A DNA stretch of 64,000 nt from Cymodocea nodosa (GCA_036874045.1 CM072336.1:14317001-14381000), one strand, 5' to 3'. Positions 34,341 through 46,708 are shown, numbered from the stretch's first letter. Program-made: numbers and translations. Notes: generated from the letters alone by a model not told the origin.

Positions 34341-35068
34341 TAGTATAAAGGATTTGCAAAAATTCCAGGCCATACATCAACCTCAATGACAATAACAACA
34401 ACTTGAATGTATAGAACATATACAACCACAACAACAAAGTTATTTAGTTCAAGCAGAACAGCAACCCCAGCTACCTCTTGACTTATATGCAGTGCATAAC
34501 GACAGCAGAAATGATATTAGGCATCTAGGAGATAAAATATATAATGCTATACGTGATATACTTAGGAGGGATTGATAACTTTCTGTTTGCTTGTTTCTGA
34601 ATACAAAATGTAATGTTTGTATTTATTGTTTGATTCATTGGACAATACATTTTTCTGTAAATGTTTACAATTCTTATTATTGTTTACAGAAAGTGTTGTT
34701 GTAAATATATCTCTTACTATATATATTCACTGAAATTATCTTTTTGATTAATGACAAAAAGGGGGAGAAATGTTATAAAAAGATGATTATGATTTTAATT
34801 ATATATAATATAAAAGGAGATGATATTTATATAGTTATTATAATTTGACAGATGATAATATAATTTGAAAGGTAGAGAAATGATACTTATATAATTAACA
34901 TTTAAAAGTTTTATTTTTGAGAGATGAAATTTACACAAACAATAGAAATAAGCTTAAGTGAACTTAAGTCAACAAACTTGTTTGTTGAATTAAAAGTTAA
35001 CCCAACGAAGGTGCTTTGTTGAGTTAAATATATTTCATAATTGATTTAATATGGTTTTGTCATCATCG
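34341..35068 (+). other. 3' non-coding part of element C
   Basis: It holds a CAA-rich stretch, a purine tract (ACAAAAAGGGGGAGAAA at about 34756-34772), a repeated ATAATTTGACAG/ATAATTTGAAAG pair and AACTTAAGTCAACAAAC-like motifs. I see no gene in it. Confidence 0.6.
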
Positions 35069-35081
35069 AAAAGGGAGAGAT
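35069..35081 (+). promoter_or_regulatory. Polypurine tract of element C
   Basis: GAAAAGGGAGAGAT directly before the LTR start TGTTGAG. It is the counterpart of 9000-9014. Confidence 0.8.
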
Positions 35082-36709
35082 TGTTGAGTATTTTGTTTTG
35101 ATGATGTGTGTTGAATTAAAAATAATCATATTTTCTCAATTACTATTGCTTGTGAAAAGAAATTAAAATTATCAATTAATACAGAAAAAGCTTACTAAGA
35201 TAAATAATTATCTGTATTGGATCTGAAATTATACTAAGTTAATAACTAGTCGTTTCGTTGCATTAATTTCTCATTTAAGTAAACGTTAAGTTAACGTATG
35301 TTTTTATTGAAAAGCATGATATGTTTTAAAGTTATATTTTCTGTATCATGAACACTGTACGTTTAGACAACTCGTTAAGTTAGAGTTTTGTTCGTATAGA
35401 GATCATGTGAGAACTCGTTAAGTTAGAGGCTTAAATGTTAAAATAGGTCACGTGAGAACTCGTTAAGTTAGTGAGTAATAGAAGAGACGGACTTGTTAAG
35501 TTAGTGTTGTACACGTGGTGAAATTATAAGTTACAAATGTTATATTGTATCATGTTAGGTGCACATGTTTAACTCGTTAAGTTAACATAACTAAACACGT
35601 TGAGTTGCTATATTAAACAATAAGGCAATGCGTTAGGTTAGCATTATAAACTTAAGTTGTTATTTTTGCACATGGTAAAATTCTTATTATAAAAACATTT
35701 GTTTATTACTAGTTCGTTGAGTTATCTGTAACACAATGGAGTTGGTTCGTTGAGTTATTGTAACACCACGAAGCTAGTTCGTTGAGTTAGCCTAACACCA
35801 TAGAGATAGTTCATTGAGTTAGCTACAATACTTGTCACGTGAGTTGACATATGAGGAACTCGTTAAGTTAGAAACGTTAAGTTATATGTACTTGTGTTTC
35901 TCGTTTAGTTAATATTAAAGTAACGACTTCTTATTACACTGATGAAAGATTTTGGACGAGAAAGTTTATTTTGCAGGAAATTTTTTAGAGATCCAAAGTT
36001 GATAATTAAAGAAAATTTGAAATGTAAACGTGGGTTAGAACGTGTGTATTTCGATGAAGGAAAAAGAAAAGACGTGAAGAAGTGGAAAATTGGTAGTGAT
36101 TAAACGTGGATGATATGCATGAAATGAATATACAGTATAAAAGGCATAGAATTCTCGTGGATTAAACTATCCCCGCACACCAAAAGAAAAATCTTTTCAA
36201 GGATCAAAAACACCTCTTCGGGGAAAAGCTCTCAGGTGGAACAAAAAAAGGTAAGATATATGTCACTGAAGAATTGAAGTATCAAGTGGAAGAAAATTTA
36301 GTGAAATAGAAAAAGGTCAGAATTATGTCGTTGAAGATTTAAAGTATTAGAAGAAAGCAAATTCAGTGAAGCAGAGATAGATAAGATATTCGTCACTGAA
36401 GAATTACTGAAGAAGAAATAGAAGAAGAAGAAGAAAGATCTCAAATAGGGAGAAATGTTTTAAATTCCGCAAATTAGTTTTCTCTGTTTGTAGTTATGAA
36501 ATTGTATAGATGAAAGATGGTAATGATATATAATTGCATCTACAATTTCTGAGGAGAATTGAATTGTATATTGCAATTGAAACCTTGAATAAAAATGATT
36601 TTATGAAAATAGTGTATCGACTTGTTTTTGAGGTTTAAAGTTTCAATTAAATTCAAAAATATTGAAAAACACAATTCACCCCCCTCTTGTGTAGCCATAC
36701 GATCCTACA
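35082..36709 (+). repeat. 3' LTR of element C
   Basis: 1628 bp, TGTTGAGTATTTTG...ATCCTACA. It has the ACTCGTTAAGTTAG/CACGTG array (about 35360-35590), further GTTCGTTGAGTTA repeats (35700-35830) and a TATAAAAGG near 36136. The flank CCTAT begins at 36710. Confidence 0.9.
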
Positions 36710-36969
36710 CCTATGTTTTTGAATAGAGACACTTTGTTCATTTTGAACAAGATTGCAATACATTTTAAACGTTTCAAAAACTTATGTCTTAGTTGCTAGA
36801 AAATATACCCAAGTGTATCTAGAGAAGTCATCTACTAAAATAAATACATACCGTTTACCACCAAGACTCATGATTATTGTTGGTCCAAATACATCCATAT
36901 GTATAAGTTCTAAGACTCTCTTGCTTGATATATCAGTTTTGGATTTAAAAGAGTTTTTATAAAGTTTGC
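36710..36969 (-). pseudogene. Integrase N-terminal part of element B
   Basis: It matches 15600-15850 of element A: MDVFGPT, GGKRYVFILVDDFSRYTWVYF (shortened here to the motif core YVFILVDDFSRYTW). It lies between element C and the solo TR-GAG LTR E, and resumes at 39202. Confidence 0.85.
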
Positions 36970-39201
36970 TGTTTGGATTTTCCCAGCACAATAACATAAA
37001 AACTTTGATTTGTTACTTCTGTTTTTACTTAGTTAATTTAGCTTTATGCCTATTCTTTTTGTTTTAGAAGTAAATAAACAACTTTTAATACAATTTAGAT
37101 ATTAATTCCAATTTGTACTTTAATTGCAAGTGCACAGTGTCTATTGTATCAGTGTGCAAGTACAGGTCGATCCCATAGGGAATTGCTTAAGAATTGAGAA
37201 CTGTCCGTTTGTTAACAATCAAATTTATATATTCAATAAGCTCTCCGTTGAATTATAGTTAACTCAACAGACAAAGTTCGTTGAGTTATGACTAACTTAA
37301 CGGACTAACCTCGTGGACTTAAGTTAACTCCATGAGCTTGTCTTTTCTTTTTAAATACTGCTATTTACAGAGGAATTCGGCTAACCATTGGGCGATTCCA
37401 TAGATTGTAAATAACATCAATTAAGCTCTTTAATGTTAGTAAACACTGGATTTATCATTAAGCATATTAACATTCAGATAATTCAAACAGTAACCATTAA
37501 AATCTTTAAGTCTTTTGAACGAAACAATTTCAGTAAACTGTAAAACTAAAACAAACATAAAACAATCACAACATTGACAAAGATAACATTAATCACGATA
37601 CAACACAAACAATACAACATACAAACATAGATAAATTGTTTTTGATATTTTTTGTTTTCATATGAACATGGAAATGGGCGAAAGGTGAAATGTAAAGTAA
37701 TCTCACTCGACAGTAAATACTTTCGTCACTACTTGCAACGCAATTACACCCCTGAAAATTAAACCACTTACAATTCTGTCTCCTCTCCCTATAGAATCGC
37801 AAGTCTAGAATTGCAAGATGATCTCCTCTTTAGCATACAGGCATCAACCCGAAGCCAAGGCTAGAAGCTTTACGATCTCCTAAAATATGAGTCGACGCTT
37901 GGTGAAAATGGCTTCCCATCTTGCGACGCGATCACTCCTCACAGTGGTTGTCAGGCACTGTGTTTGGCTCGGAATCGACCCGACATCAAGAAAGTATCCT
38001 CACAGACCTCCGATGGTTGGTGATTATGGTGGTTATGGTGGTGGTAATGATGGTTGGTGTGGTACTTTGGAGAATTGCTGATACTGTCTACAGAAAGCTC
38101 GGTGCTCCTCCTCTGTATACATTGGCCACCGATCGATCACACACACTTTTCTTCTTTTTCTTCTTTTCTTTTATATTTCTTCAGTAGTAACTACTTCTGC
38201 TTGAATGATTGGATTTCCTTCATTCATATCAACAGCGATGCTTTCTTCTCCCTACGCGATACGTGCAATCGTGGTTTTTCTTCCAACTGTCCTGTTTCTG
38301 CAACCGCTATAGTGGCATATTAGAAAATAAATAGTCCGTGGAGTTACAGATAACTCAATGGACTTTCTTCGTTGATTTAACTATAAAACACGTGCATAAA
38401 TTTAACTATCCGGTGCTCAGGTGCATTTCGGATACTTACAAACATAACTATCTGATGCTTAGATGCATTTCAGATAGTTATAGATAACTCACTGATATAT
38501 AACTTAAGTAAATCTACTAGATCTCGACACATGTCAACAGTAGTTTAATAATAAAATAAACATTTCGGAGAGTTACAGGTTTAACTATCCGATGCTCAGA
38601 TGCATTTCGGATAGTTATAGATAACTCACCGAATATCCACTTAAGTCACTTTCCCAGAACATGACACGTGTCCTCAGCTATTTTATAAATAAAAAGATAT
38701 TTCGGAGAGTTACACATATAACTGTCCGATGCTCAGCTGCAATTTCGAATAGTTAGAGATAACTCACCGAAAGTTCACTTAAGTCATGCATTATGGTTTC
38801 GACATGCATACTTTAGAAAATAATAAAATATTCTTTCAAAACATAACTGTTCGGCAATTTAAGCATAACTATCCGATACATGTTCGATTTGTTAAACATA
38901 ACTGTCCGAAATATGTTCGGTATGTTAAACATAACTGTCTGAAATATGTTCGATATGTTAAACATGACTATTTGAAATATCAGAAAATTCGGATACTTAA
39001 GAATTTCACAGCCTGCAACTTACCAACAGTTCAGAAATGTACTAAATTAACATTAATTGTCCAAAATTAAGCAGATTCTTGAATTAAAGCATATAACAGT
39101 GCAATTATAACATAATGGCTTAATTCTCATATGATAAGCTAAATATTATGCAATTAACCATCATTTAACCATTAATAATATGCACTTTTTCATTCTAAAC
39201 A
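36970..39201 (-). repeat. Solo TR-GAG LTR (E) with TTTGC duplication
   Basis: A minus-strand LTR of 2232 bp, 5'-TGTTTAGAATG...GGAAAATCCAAACA-3', flanked by TTTGC at 36965-36969 and 39202-39206. The flanks rejoin element B exactly as in element A (AAAGTTTGCCTAACTC). No purine tract or leader adjoins it, so it is a solo LTR. TATA is at 38168-38175 (minus). The conserved block is at about 37930-38045. Arrays of TAACTATCCGA and ATAACTGTCCGAA lie at 38400-38990. Confidence 0.95.
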
Positions 39202-39750
39202 TTTGCCTAACTCACATAGATCACACACGAAATCCTTTGAGTATTTAATCTTAGGTAAACCTCTCACTAAATTTTTTCTAGATAATTTATGCAACAGTTT
39301 CATATTTATATGCTCGATCCTTCTATGCCAAAGATATGCATCACTAGTTTCAACTAGCAAGCATGAATTTAAATCAACTGCACCAGAAGGTAAAGATAAA
39401 ATACATACAAAACCTTTTCTTTTAGCAATAAACTTGAGTTCATCTGTAATTTTATCAATAATTTTGCATACATTATCTTCAAACAGTACATAGTATCCAT
39501 TATCAATTAGTTTTATAGCACTCAACAAATTAAATCCTAGGTTTTCTACATACAGTACATTCGAAATAACACAAGTAGGAGTTATTTGAACATTGCCTAT
39601 ACCTATGATTTTATCCTTACTTTTGTTTCTAAATATTACACTTCCTTTCTTGGTATTTATAAAGTTTTTCAATAGGATTTTCTATCCAGTCATGTGACTT
39701 GATGCTCCACTATTTAAAATCCATTTTGATGTTGTTTCCTCTTGCAAAAT
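39202..39750 (-). pseudogene. Protease/GAG-pre-integrase region of element B
   Basis: It matches 15860-16400 of element A, with LWHRRIEHINMKLLHKLSRK, LVRGLPKIKYSKDF, CDLCELGK and VLYVENLGFNLLS. The zinc-region spacing is as in Copia pol. It is broken. Confidence 0.85.
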
Positions 39751-39777
39751 AAATTAAGAAGAACTGTTTCTTGGTAC

Positions 39778-42000
39778 CTAATGTCTTTGAGGACCAAGTT
39801 CATTAAAAGCATATTTCTTCTTTTTGTTTAAAAACAGCTTAACATTATCATTTACATTTTTATTAGTTGTAAGTACTATTGATTCATCATTAGCTTCATA
39901 CTCACTTATAGAATTATTGCTCTTATTGATATTCTTTTTATTTTCAGATGTAGTATAACCAAGACTAAACTGATTTTTATCAGATGTTAATTTATTTTGG
40001 TCATGCTCATACATTTCAGTAAGTTCATTCTAGGATTTTGTACTAGTATTTAAATTTTTAGTACATACAAAATCTTTTTCTAGACATGAATTTTTAGATA
40101 ATACTATAATTAGTCTAATACTAGTGTTTTGAATTTCATGTCAGGTTTCTGACTTTTCAGTTTACTATGATTGTTTGAAATTTTAGAAACATTAGTAACT
40201 AAATTTCTAGAACAAGAAACAAGATTTTTAGAAACATTGATAGTCATGTTAGAAATACATTTAGATAAATCACATTGGTTTATATCATTACTACGTGATT
40301 CATCCCTTGAAGTACCTACTTCTACATATTTATTACCTTGTTTTATGATAAAAGGAATTTTAGTCTTAGATTTACTTGAACTGTAACTAATAAATCCTTT
40401 GTTGGCTTGAGATTCAGGGTATTCAGGATAATCAAATCCTAAGCCAAATTTATATGACACTACAGGGGTACTTGTTAGTTTGTTTAACTTAGTTTGACTT
40501 AAATTCTATTTCTCAATGGTGGAATTTAAATCTAGTTCTCTCATTTTTAATTTATCAATCTCTAACTCAAGATCATTTATATTGTTTCTCAATTTTTCAT
40601 TTTTAGATTCTATCTTTAATTTTTCAGCATTTATATTCTGTATTTATTCATGCAAGACACATTCATTAAATCTAAATTTATGCTAATCTCTAGCATGATT
40701 TTCATTATCACATTTAAACTTCTCTAAAGTAGTAGATAGGAAAAAATTTTCTTCTTCCAAAATGGACAAAGAGTTTCTAATATTCTTATTTTCCAGTTTA
40801 CAAACTTTAAGTTTTTGTAATAATGCATGATAAGCACATAATAATTCATCAAAGTTAAAATCTAAATGACTTTCAGGATCAGATATTACCTCAAACTCAT
40901 CTACCATGAAGTACACATGAGCAACGTCTTCTAACTCTAGTTCTCCTTCTGAATGTGAAGATTTTGATGATAATTCCTTAGATTCAGACTCTTCTAATGT
41001 GTCATCTCAAGTGACCTTTAAAGCCTTTTTCTTGTAAAACTTTTTCTGAGTTTTCTAAGCCGTCTTCTTCTAATTTGTCCTACTTTGCTTTTCATTTTTC
41101 CTTATAGGACAATTTGGAGAAAGATGCCCAGGTTTCTCGCAGTTGTAACATACATACTTTCTAGATGAAGAATTCTTTTCATTTAGTGACTTTGATGTTG
41201 AGGGTTTGTCATTTTTGTTCCTTTGCTGTTTCCTAGCTTTCCATGCTTTCTTAAATTTCATAGTTAGCAAAATCAAATCCTCATCAAAATCAGTAGATAT
41301 TTCAGAATTTGAATTAATTTTGAAGGCTATTTCTTTCTTCATTTTAAATTTGTTGTGACTCAATGAATCATTTAATTGAATTTCATAAGCAGTTAAATTT
41401 CCTATAAGCTCATTTATAGTATAAATATTTAAGTCTCGTGATTTTTTAATTGATGTTACTTTCTGAGACCATTTAGAACTTAGGAATCTAAGAATTTTTC
41501 TCACCAAATCCTTCTATTCAAAATTCTTTTCTAAGCATTTTAAAGAGTTTATTATATCTAGGAATCTAGAAAACATCTCAGAAATACTTTCATCTTCATG
41601 CATCTTAAAGAGTTCATACTTATGAATTAACATATTAATCTTAGTCTCTTTAACTTGAGAAGTACCTTCATATGAAACTTCTAATGCATGTCACACCTCA
41701 TAAGCAGTTTTATATGTCGACACTTTACTGAACTGTTCATAACTCAATGCACAAAATAAGATATTTAAGCCTTTAGCATTCAGAGTCTCATTTTCTTTTT
41801 CAGTAATTGTCCAAGTATTATAAGGAGTAGTTAACAAAGTATATGGTTTAGAAATCATGAACCACAACTTATGATCTATACTTTGAAGAAAGACTGTCAT
41901 ACTATATTTCTAATATTCAAAATGTATTCCTTCAAATAAAGGAGGACGGTTAAGATTTTGACCTTAATATAAAGAAAAATTACCATTTTCATCTTACCTT
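39778..42000 (-). pseudogene. Gag region of element B
   Basis: A counterpart of 16600-18660. It has LQSIDHKLWFMISKPYT, LNAKGLNILFCALSYEQF, IYTINELIGNLTAYE, a CCHC knuckle CYNCEKPGHLSPNC near 41105-41150, FDELLCAYHALLQKLKV, a coiled-coil stretch and YKFGLGFDYPEYPES. It is broken by many lesions. The leader lies at 42000-42189 and is altered around the primer site. Confidence 0.85.
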
Positions 42001-42189
42001 AGATTTTTCAATCTATTTGATTTTAAACAGGTTAAAACTTTAAAACAACTTAAGCCTAAAATCAAGAAAGTTAAACATATTCTTAGATATTAATTTCTGT
42101 TTAAAAACAAGAAAGGTAGAATAAGCTCTGATATTAATTAAGTTGGCATCGATTTTATATCAAAGATTATCAACTAAGCATTGAATAGA

Positions 42190-43768
42190 TTTTGAATTGA
42201 ATGACTACACAAGAGGGGGGTGAATTGTGTTTTTCAACATTTTTGATTATAATTAAAACTTCAAAAATAAAAACAAGTCGAGACATTGTTTTAATCAAAT
42301 CATTTTATTCAAGGTTTCAATTACAATATATAATTCAATTCTTCTCTAAAATTGTAGATACAATTATATAACAATACCATGTTTCATCTAATCAATTTCA
42401 TAACTACAAACAGAGAAAACTAATTTGCAGATTTAAAACATTTCTCCCTATTTGAGATTTTCCTTCTTCTTCGTCTTCTTCTTCTACAATTCTTCAATAA
42501 CAAATATCTGACTTTCTCTACTTCACTGAATTTGCTTTCTTCTAATACTTCAGATCTTTAGTGACATAAATCTAACTTTTTCTACTTCACTGAATTTTCT
42601 TTCATTTGAGAGCTTTTCCCCGAAGAGGTGTTTTTGATCCTTGAAAATATATTTCTTTCGGTGTGTAGGGATAATTGATCAACGAGAATTCTATGCCTTT
42701 TATATTGTATATTCACTTCATGCATATCCTCCACATTTAATCACTATCAGTTTTCCACTTTTCACATCTTCCCTTTTTCCTTCATTGAAATACACACATT
42801 CTGACCCATGTTTTCCTCTTGAATTTTCTTTAACCATCAATCCTGGATCTCTAAAAAATTCCTGCAAAATAAACTTTCTCGTTCAAAATTTTTCATCAAT
42901 TGTAATAAAAAGTTGTATTAATGTTAACTAATGAGTAAAACAAGTAGATTTATAACTTAACATATCTAACTTAATGAGTTCATCATGTAGCAAATCACGT
43001 GACAAATACTGTAGCTAACTCAACGAACTAAGTCTGTAGTGTTATGCTAACTCAACGAACCAACTTCGTGGTGTTACAGTTAACTCAATGAACCAACTCT
43101 GTTGTGTTACTGATAACTCAATGAACCAGAAACAAACAAACATTTTAATAATAAGGTATTTACCACGTGCAATAATAATAACTTTAAATTTATAACGCTA
43201 ACCTAATGTGTTGTCTTAGTGTTCAATATAGCAACTCAACGTGTGCAATTATGTTAACTTAACAAGTTAAACATATACAACTCTCGTGATACAATATAAC
43301 ATTCGTAAACTTTAATTTCACCACGTGCACAATACTAACTTAATGAGTTCGTTTATTCCTTTTGCTTTTTTACTCACTAACTTAATGAGTTCTCACGTTA
43401 CCTATTTTAAACTTTTAGCCTATAACTCAATGAGTTCTCATGTGACCTTTATACAAATAATACACTAACTCAACGAGTTGTCTAATCGTGTACTATTCAT
43501 GATATAGAAAAATATAACCTTAAAAACATATCATGCTTTACAATAAAAACACACGTTAACTTAACATTTAGTTAAATGAAAAGTTAGTGTAACGTAACGA
43601 TTAATTATTTAACTTAGCATAACCTCAGATCTATTACAGACAAGTATTTATATCAGTAAACTCTTTTTGTATTAATTGATGTTCTTAATTTACTTTCACA
43701 AACAATAGTAATTGAATAAATATGATTATATCCATTTAGCACATACCATCAAAACAAAATACTCACCA
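42190..43768 (-). repeat. 5' LTR of element B
   Basis: A minus-strand LTR of about 1.58 kb. The upper end reads TACTCACCA (family TACTCAACA). The lower boundary is approximate because the sequence around the primer site has drifted. It is closest by eye to the left-most LTR at 5616-7211. The flank after it is ATTAC, with no partner found. TTC-rich runs are near 42465-42485 and the motif array is at 42960-43480. Confidence 0.85.
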
Positions 43769-44079
43769 ATTACCAACACTTGAGGAGAGAAAAGAAAATT
43801 CGTTGGGGAATTAGAAAGAGAAGCAGCTGATTCAACTTCATCAGTCAACAATTATTTATTGAGAACAAAGCTTCAAACTGGTATGTAATTAATCTTTTGT
43901 AATTTTACTTTATGTAAGAGTTTATGAGCACATGAACTCATTCTCCTAGTACTAAACAATTAGTAAGAACACCTAGACGAGATTATTTAACACAAAAGCA
44001 TTCTAAATTTTTTTTTGAAGTGGACTTTAACAAAATTCTTTGGGGTGTAGCTAACCTTTCTTTAAAGGAGAATGAAGAT
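43769..44079 (+). other. Leader of TR-GAG element F
   Basis: Non-coding leader before gag. AATTCGTTGGGGAATTAG near 43798 may be a drifted primer site of the Athila/Tat type. A possible splice donor, CTG|GTATGTAAT, lies near 43880. Sequence around 43950-44010 (ATTAGTAAGAACACCTAG) also occurs in the leader of element D. Confidence 0.5.
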
Positions 44080-45272
44080 ATGGCTACTCTAGTAGAAAAA
44101 CCATTAGGGAAATTCTGTATCCTAAACTAGTTGATGAACCTTCATGTATTCAATTGCTAAAATTTGAGGGAGATAGGTTTGAATTGAAATCTAATTATAT
44201 TAGTCAATTGCCACACTTTCATGGATTAGAAAGAGAAGATGCCTATTATTTCCTTAGAGAATTTAAGAAAGTTTGTCAAATGATGAAAATGCCGAACATG
44301 AGTATTGATGCTATTAAACTTAGATATATTCCTTTTGCTTTAAAAGACATAGCTAAGAGATGGTTATATACTCTATCACCTGATTCAATTTCTGTTTGGA
44401 CCAAATTTTACTCTGTTTTTCTGGAAAAATATTATCCAACACATCAAACAATTAAAAAGAAAAAGGAAATATTAATGTGTAGCCAAAAATAGAGAGAATT
44501 ATTCTAGAAATATTTTGAATGATTTAAAGATTTACTAACTCAATGTCCACATCATGCAATGAGTAAAGCACAATTAATAGGTATAATTTATGAAGGCATA
44601 GATGTTTCAACTAAATATTTATTAGAATCTACTTGTTAGAATGGATTTTTAAAACTATGTAGTGAAGAAGCATGGGCATACTTAGAAAACTTTGTAAAAA
44701 GAATTACACAATGGGAAAACTTAGCTGAAGCTATTACAAATAAAATAATATTGCTAAGGGGAATGCATGAAATAGATTCAAGTACTATATTTGAATTTAA
44801 ATTAATTGAGTTAACAAAGAAAATTGAGGAGTTATCATTAAATCAAAAACTAGCAGAAAAGAATGCAAATATTTATGAGTTAGATATTATTTATGCTAGA
44901 AACGAGAAAGATAACTTTGGAAATTCTTATAACCCTAATTGGAGAAATCACTCAAATCTATTTTGGAGAAATAACAATTTCCAAGGAGGAGAAAATATAA
45001 ATGACAAAAATATAAGTTATGAAGTATTAATTGAACAAGGATCTAGAATAGAGAAATTAGAAAAGATAATTCAATAATTAAACAATCATCTAGACCATGT
45101 ATTTGGAAATGTTGCCATTCAAACTTAGAATATGAATAGAAATATACTCCCTACACAGAAGGAATTAATAGAAGTTAAACCTACTAGAGGATTACCAATG
45201 CAAGCAGTGTCTAACCTTGTCAATAGAACTATTAATGAAATTGATACCTCCTTTGGGAGGGAAGCTGAATGA
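44080..45272 (+). pseudogene. Ty3-type gag of TR-GAG element F
   Basis: It starts at ATG 44080 (MATLVEKPL). It has the Athila/Tat-type gag core: FELKSNYISQLPHFHGLE, REFKKVCQMMKMPN, AIKLRYIPFALKD, RWLYTLSPDSISVW, FLEKYYPTHQTIKKK, then CPHHAMSKA, a YEGIDV stretch, a coiled coil (ELTKKIEELSLNQKLAEKN) and an Asn-rich tail with NWRNHSN. I see no CCHC knuckle. The frame ends naturally near 45272. Copies at 22831-23649 and 60206-60992 share this layout. It is broken. Confidence 0.8.
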
Positions 45273-45377
45273 AACAGTATGACTGAAGACTATGTATAAT
45301 ATAGTAAGTAGAAAAATATAAAAAGAAAAAAAAAAGAAAGTTTAATTGTAGTTTGTAGTATCATAGAGTTATTTCTC
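45273..45377 (+). other. Spacer between gag and cargo in element F
   Basis: An A-rich non-coding stretch that matches the reverse strand of 60100-60205 in element G. It continues after the inserted LTR H at 46709-46825. Confidence 0.6.
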
Positions 45378-46708
45378 TAAAAGGACCTCTAGATTTTGAT
45401 AATGCAAAAATCAATGTGAGGAATCAAATTGTATTTCATAGTTAAGATAGTTCAGCAAAAATTAGAAGGTAGATAAACAGATACTGGTAGTTTAGAAATT
45501 GCTGCTATAGAGCTATAAGAAAATTAGACAGTTACAAGCTTAAGTATCTAAAGAATCAGTTTAAAGTAGTAGAAACACCGTTGAATAGTTAGAAGAATAA
45601 CTATCCGGAAATAAAAGGCCTTTGGAGAGTTTTAAAGATAGCTAATTGAATAATCAGAGAGTTAAGACGCTAACTATCCGAAAGTTTAAGAAAATTAGAA
45701 AGTTAGGAAAGCCAACTATCCAAAACTTAAGTCAGTAAATTCCCCACGTGTAGAAATCTAGAACAGAAGCTTAAAAGATTTTTCGGAGAGTTAGAAAGCT
45801 AACAATCCGAAAAAATAATAAGTTTCAGATGGTTATAGACTTAACTATCTGAAACTTAAGTCATCCTATTACGCACATGTAGAAATAAGAAAGTAGTCGA
45901 AAGCTTAGAAGAAGAAAATCGGAGAGTTATTGTAGTTAACTATCCGATAGTCAAAAACATTTTGGTAAATTACAGCTACAAGTATCTAAACTTATGACAC
46001 CTCACGTGTATGACTTAAAATCCCATGTGGCAAAAGGACTTAAGTGGATTATTGGTAAGTTACAAGTATTCTTTGGAGTGTTACACAACTAACCCTCTAA
46101 AAGTCAAAGGAAATTGAAAGGTTATCTTCAAACACCTTCCTAAATGGTAACTTACCATATTTGGTTCTGCAAATTCAGTAAGTACAACAGAATACATCTG
46201 TTGGAAGTGAATATGATCATTATGCATAATGTTATAAATACAAGTAGTAGACAATTGAGTTAGATAGCTTCTTTAATATACAAATTCATATACCAAGCTT
46301 CATACATACAATAGAACATCTTCAAGATCAAATCTTCAGCAAATGCAAACTCAAGTCTAGAAGCTCTTCACGCAATAAACTCTGATTTCTTCAAGCTAGT
46401 GGTTTACTGAAGTGCACCAATTGAAAACTTCAGTGATAGGTTGGTTGGAGCTACGACTAGAAAGCTTAGTTTGATTGGTTGGTTCTTGCTTTGACCTTAA
46501 AGTAAGTGTTTGTAAGTTTTGAAAGCTTAGTGAAGCCCAAGTATCCATTAAGGGTAGACTAGCTGCTAGTGGTGAACCACCTAAAATCCCTATGTACATT
46601 TTCTTTCATTGTGTGCTTGTTAAATTAAACTGTTTATTAGTCATTCATTGTTAAGAAACAAAAATATTACCATTCACCCCCCCTCTAGTAAGCCATTAGG
46701 TCTTAACA
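45378..46708 (+). repeat. Solo LTR (H) of another SIRE-like Copia family
   Basis: About 1.33 kb. The 3' end reads CACCCCCCCTCTAGTAAGCC, then ends TCTTAACA, a close parallel of the main SIRE LTR end (CACCCCCCTCTTGTGTAGCC). The 5' end with GACCTCTAGATTTTGATAATG also looks like SIRE. Element G reads straight through this site (GAGTTATTACTTAACTC), so the insertion is real. The flanking TTCTC/TACTT are only a weak duplication, and the left end is approximate. It has TATA (TTATAAATA) at 46232-46240 and many CTATCCGAAA/CTTAAGTC motifs at 45530-46100. Confidence 0.75.
46232..46240 (+). promoter_or_regulatory. TATA box in solo LTR H
   Basis: TTATAAATA about 470 bases before the LTR end, at a position comparable to TATA in the other SIRE LTRs. 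Confidence 0.5.

Larger units (their letters stand above)
29537..36709 (+). mobile_element. SIRE-derived element C: gag and extra ORF, no recognisable pol
   Basis: A plus-strand element inside the integrase region of B. In order it has a short 5' LTR (29537-30080), an iMet primer site, a gag region (30279-32230), an extra-ORF region (32366-34340), two purine tracts and a 1628-bp 3' LTR (35082-36709). Gag is followed directly by the leader of the extra ORF near 32260; no protease, integrase or RT sequence is present between them. It probably moved, if at all, using pol of a relative. It is broken at several places. I hand-counted about seven differences in the first 210 aligned LTR bases (roughly 3%), so it looks younger than A. 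Confidence 0.9.
23864..43768 (-). mobile_element. SIRE-like Copia element B with three nested insertions
   Basis: An older minus-strand SIRE element recoverable in four blocks: 23864-24600, 26359-29536, 36710-36969 and 39202-43768. In element order it has a 5' LTR (42190-43768), gag (about 39778-42000), protease and GAG-pre-integrase (39202-39750), integrase (36710-36969 and 29229-29536), RT-RNase H (27280-29226), the shared module, and the start of the extra ORF (ATG at 23915). Its 3' end is lost at the junction with D. It hosts a solo SIRE LTR, element C and a solo TR-GAG LTR, each with a target duplication, so B is older than those insertions. It is broken at many places. Confidence 0.85.

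Noticed and set aside
43769-43773. ATTAC as target duplication of element B
   Set aside because: No matching ATTAC is found at any candidate other end. The 3' end of B is lost, so the duplication cannot be confirmed.
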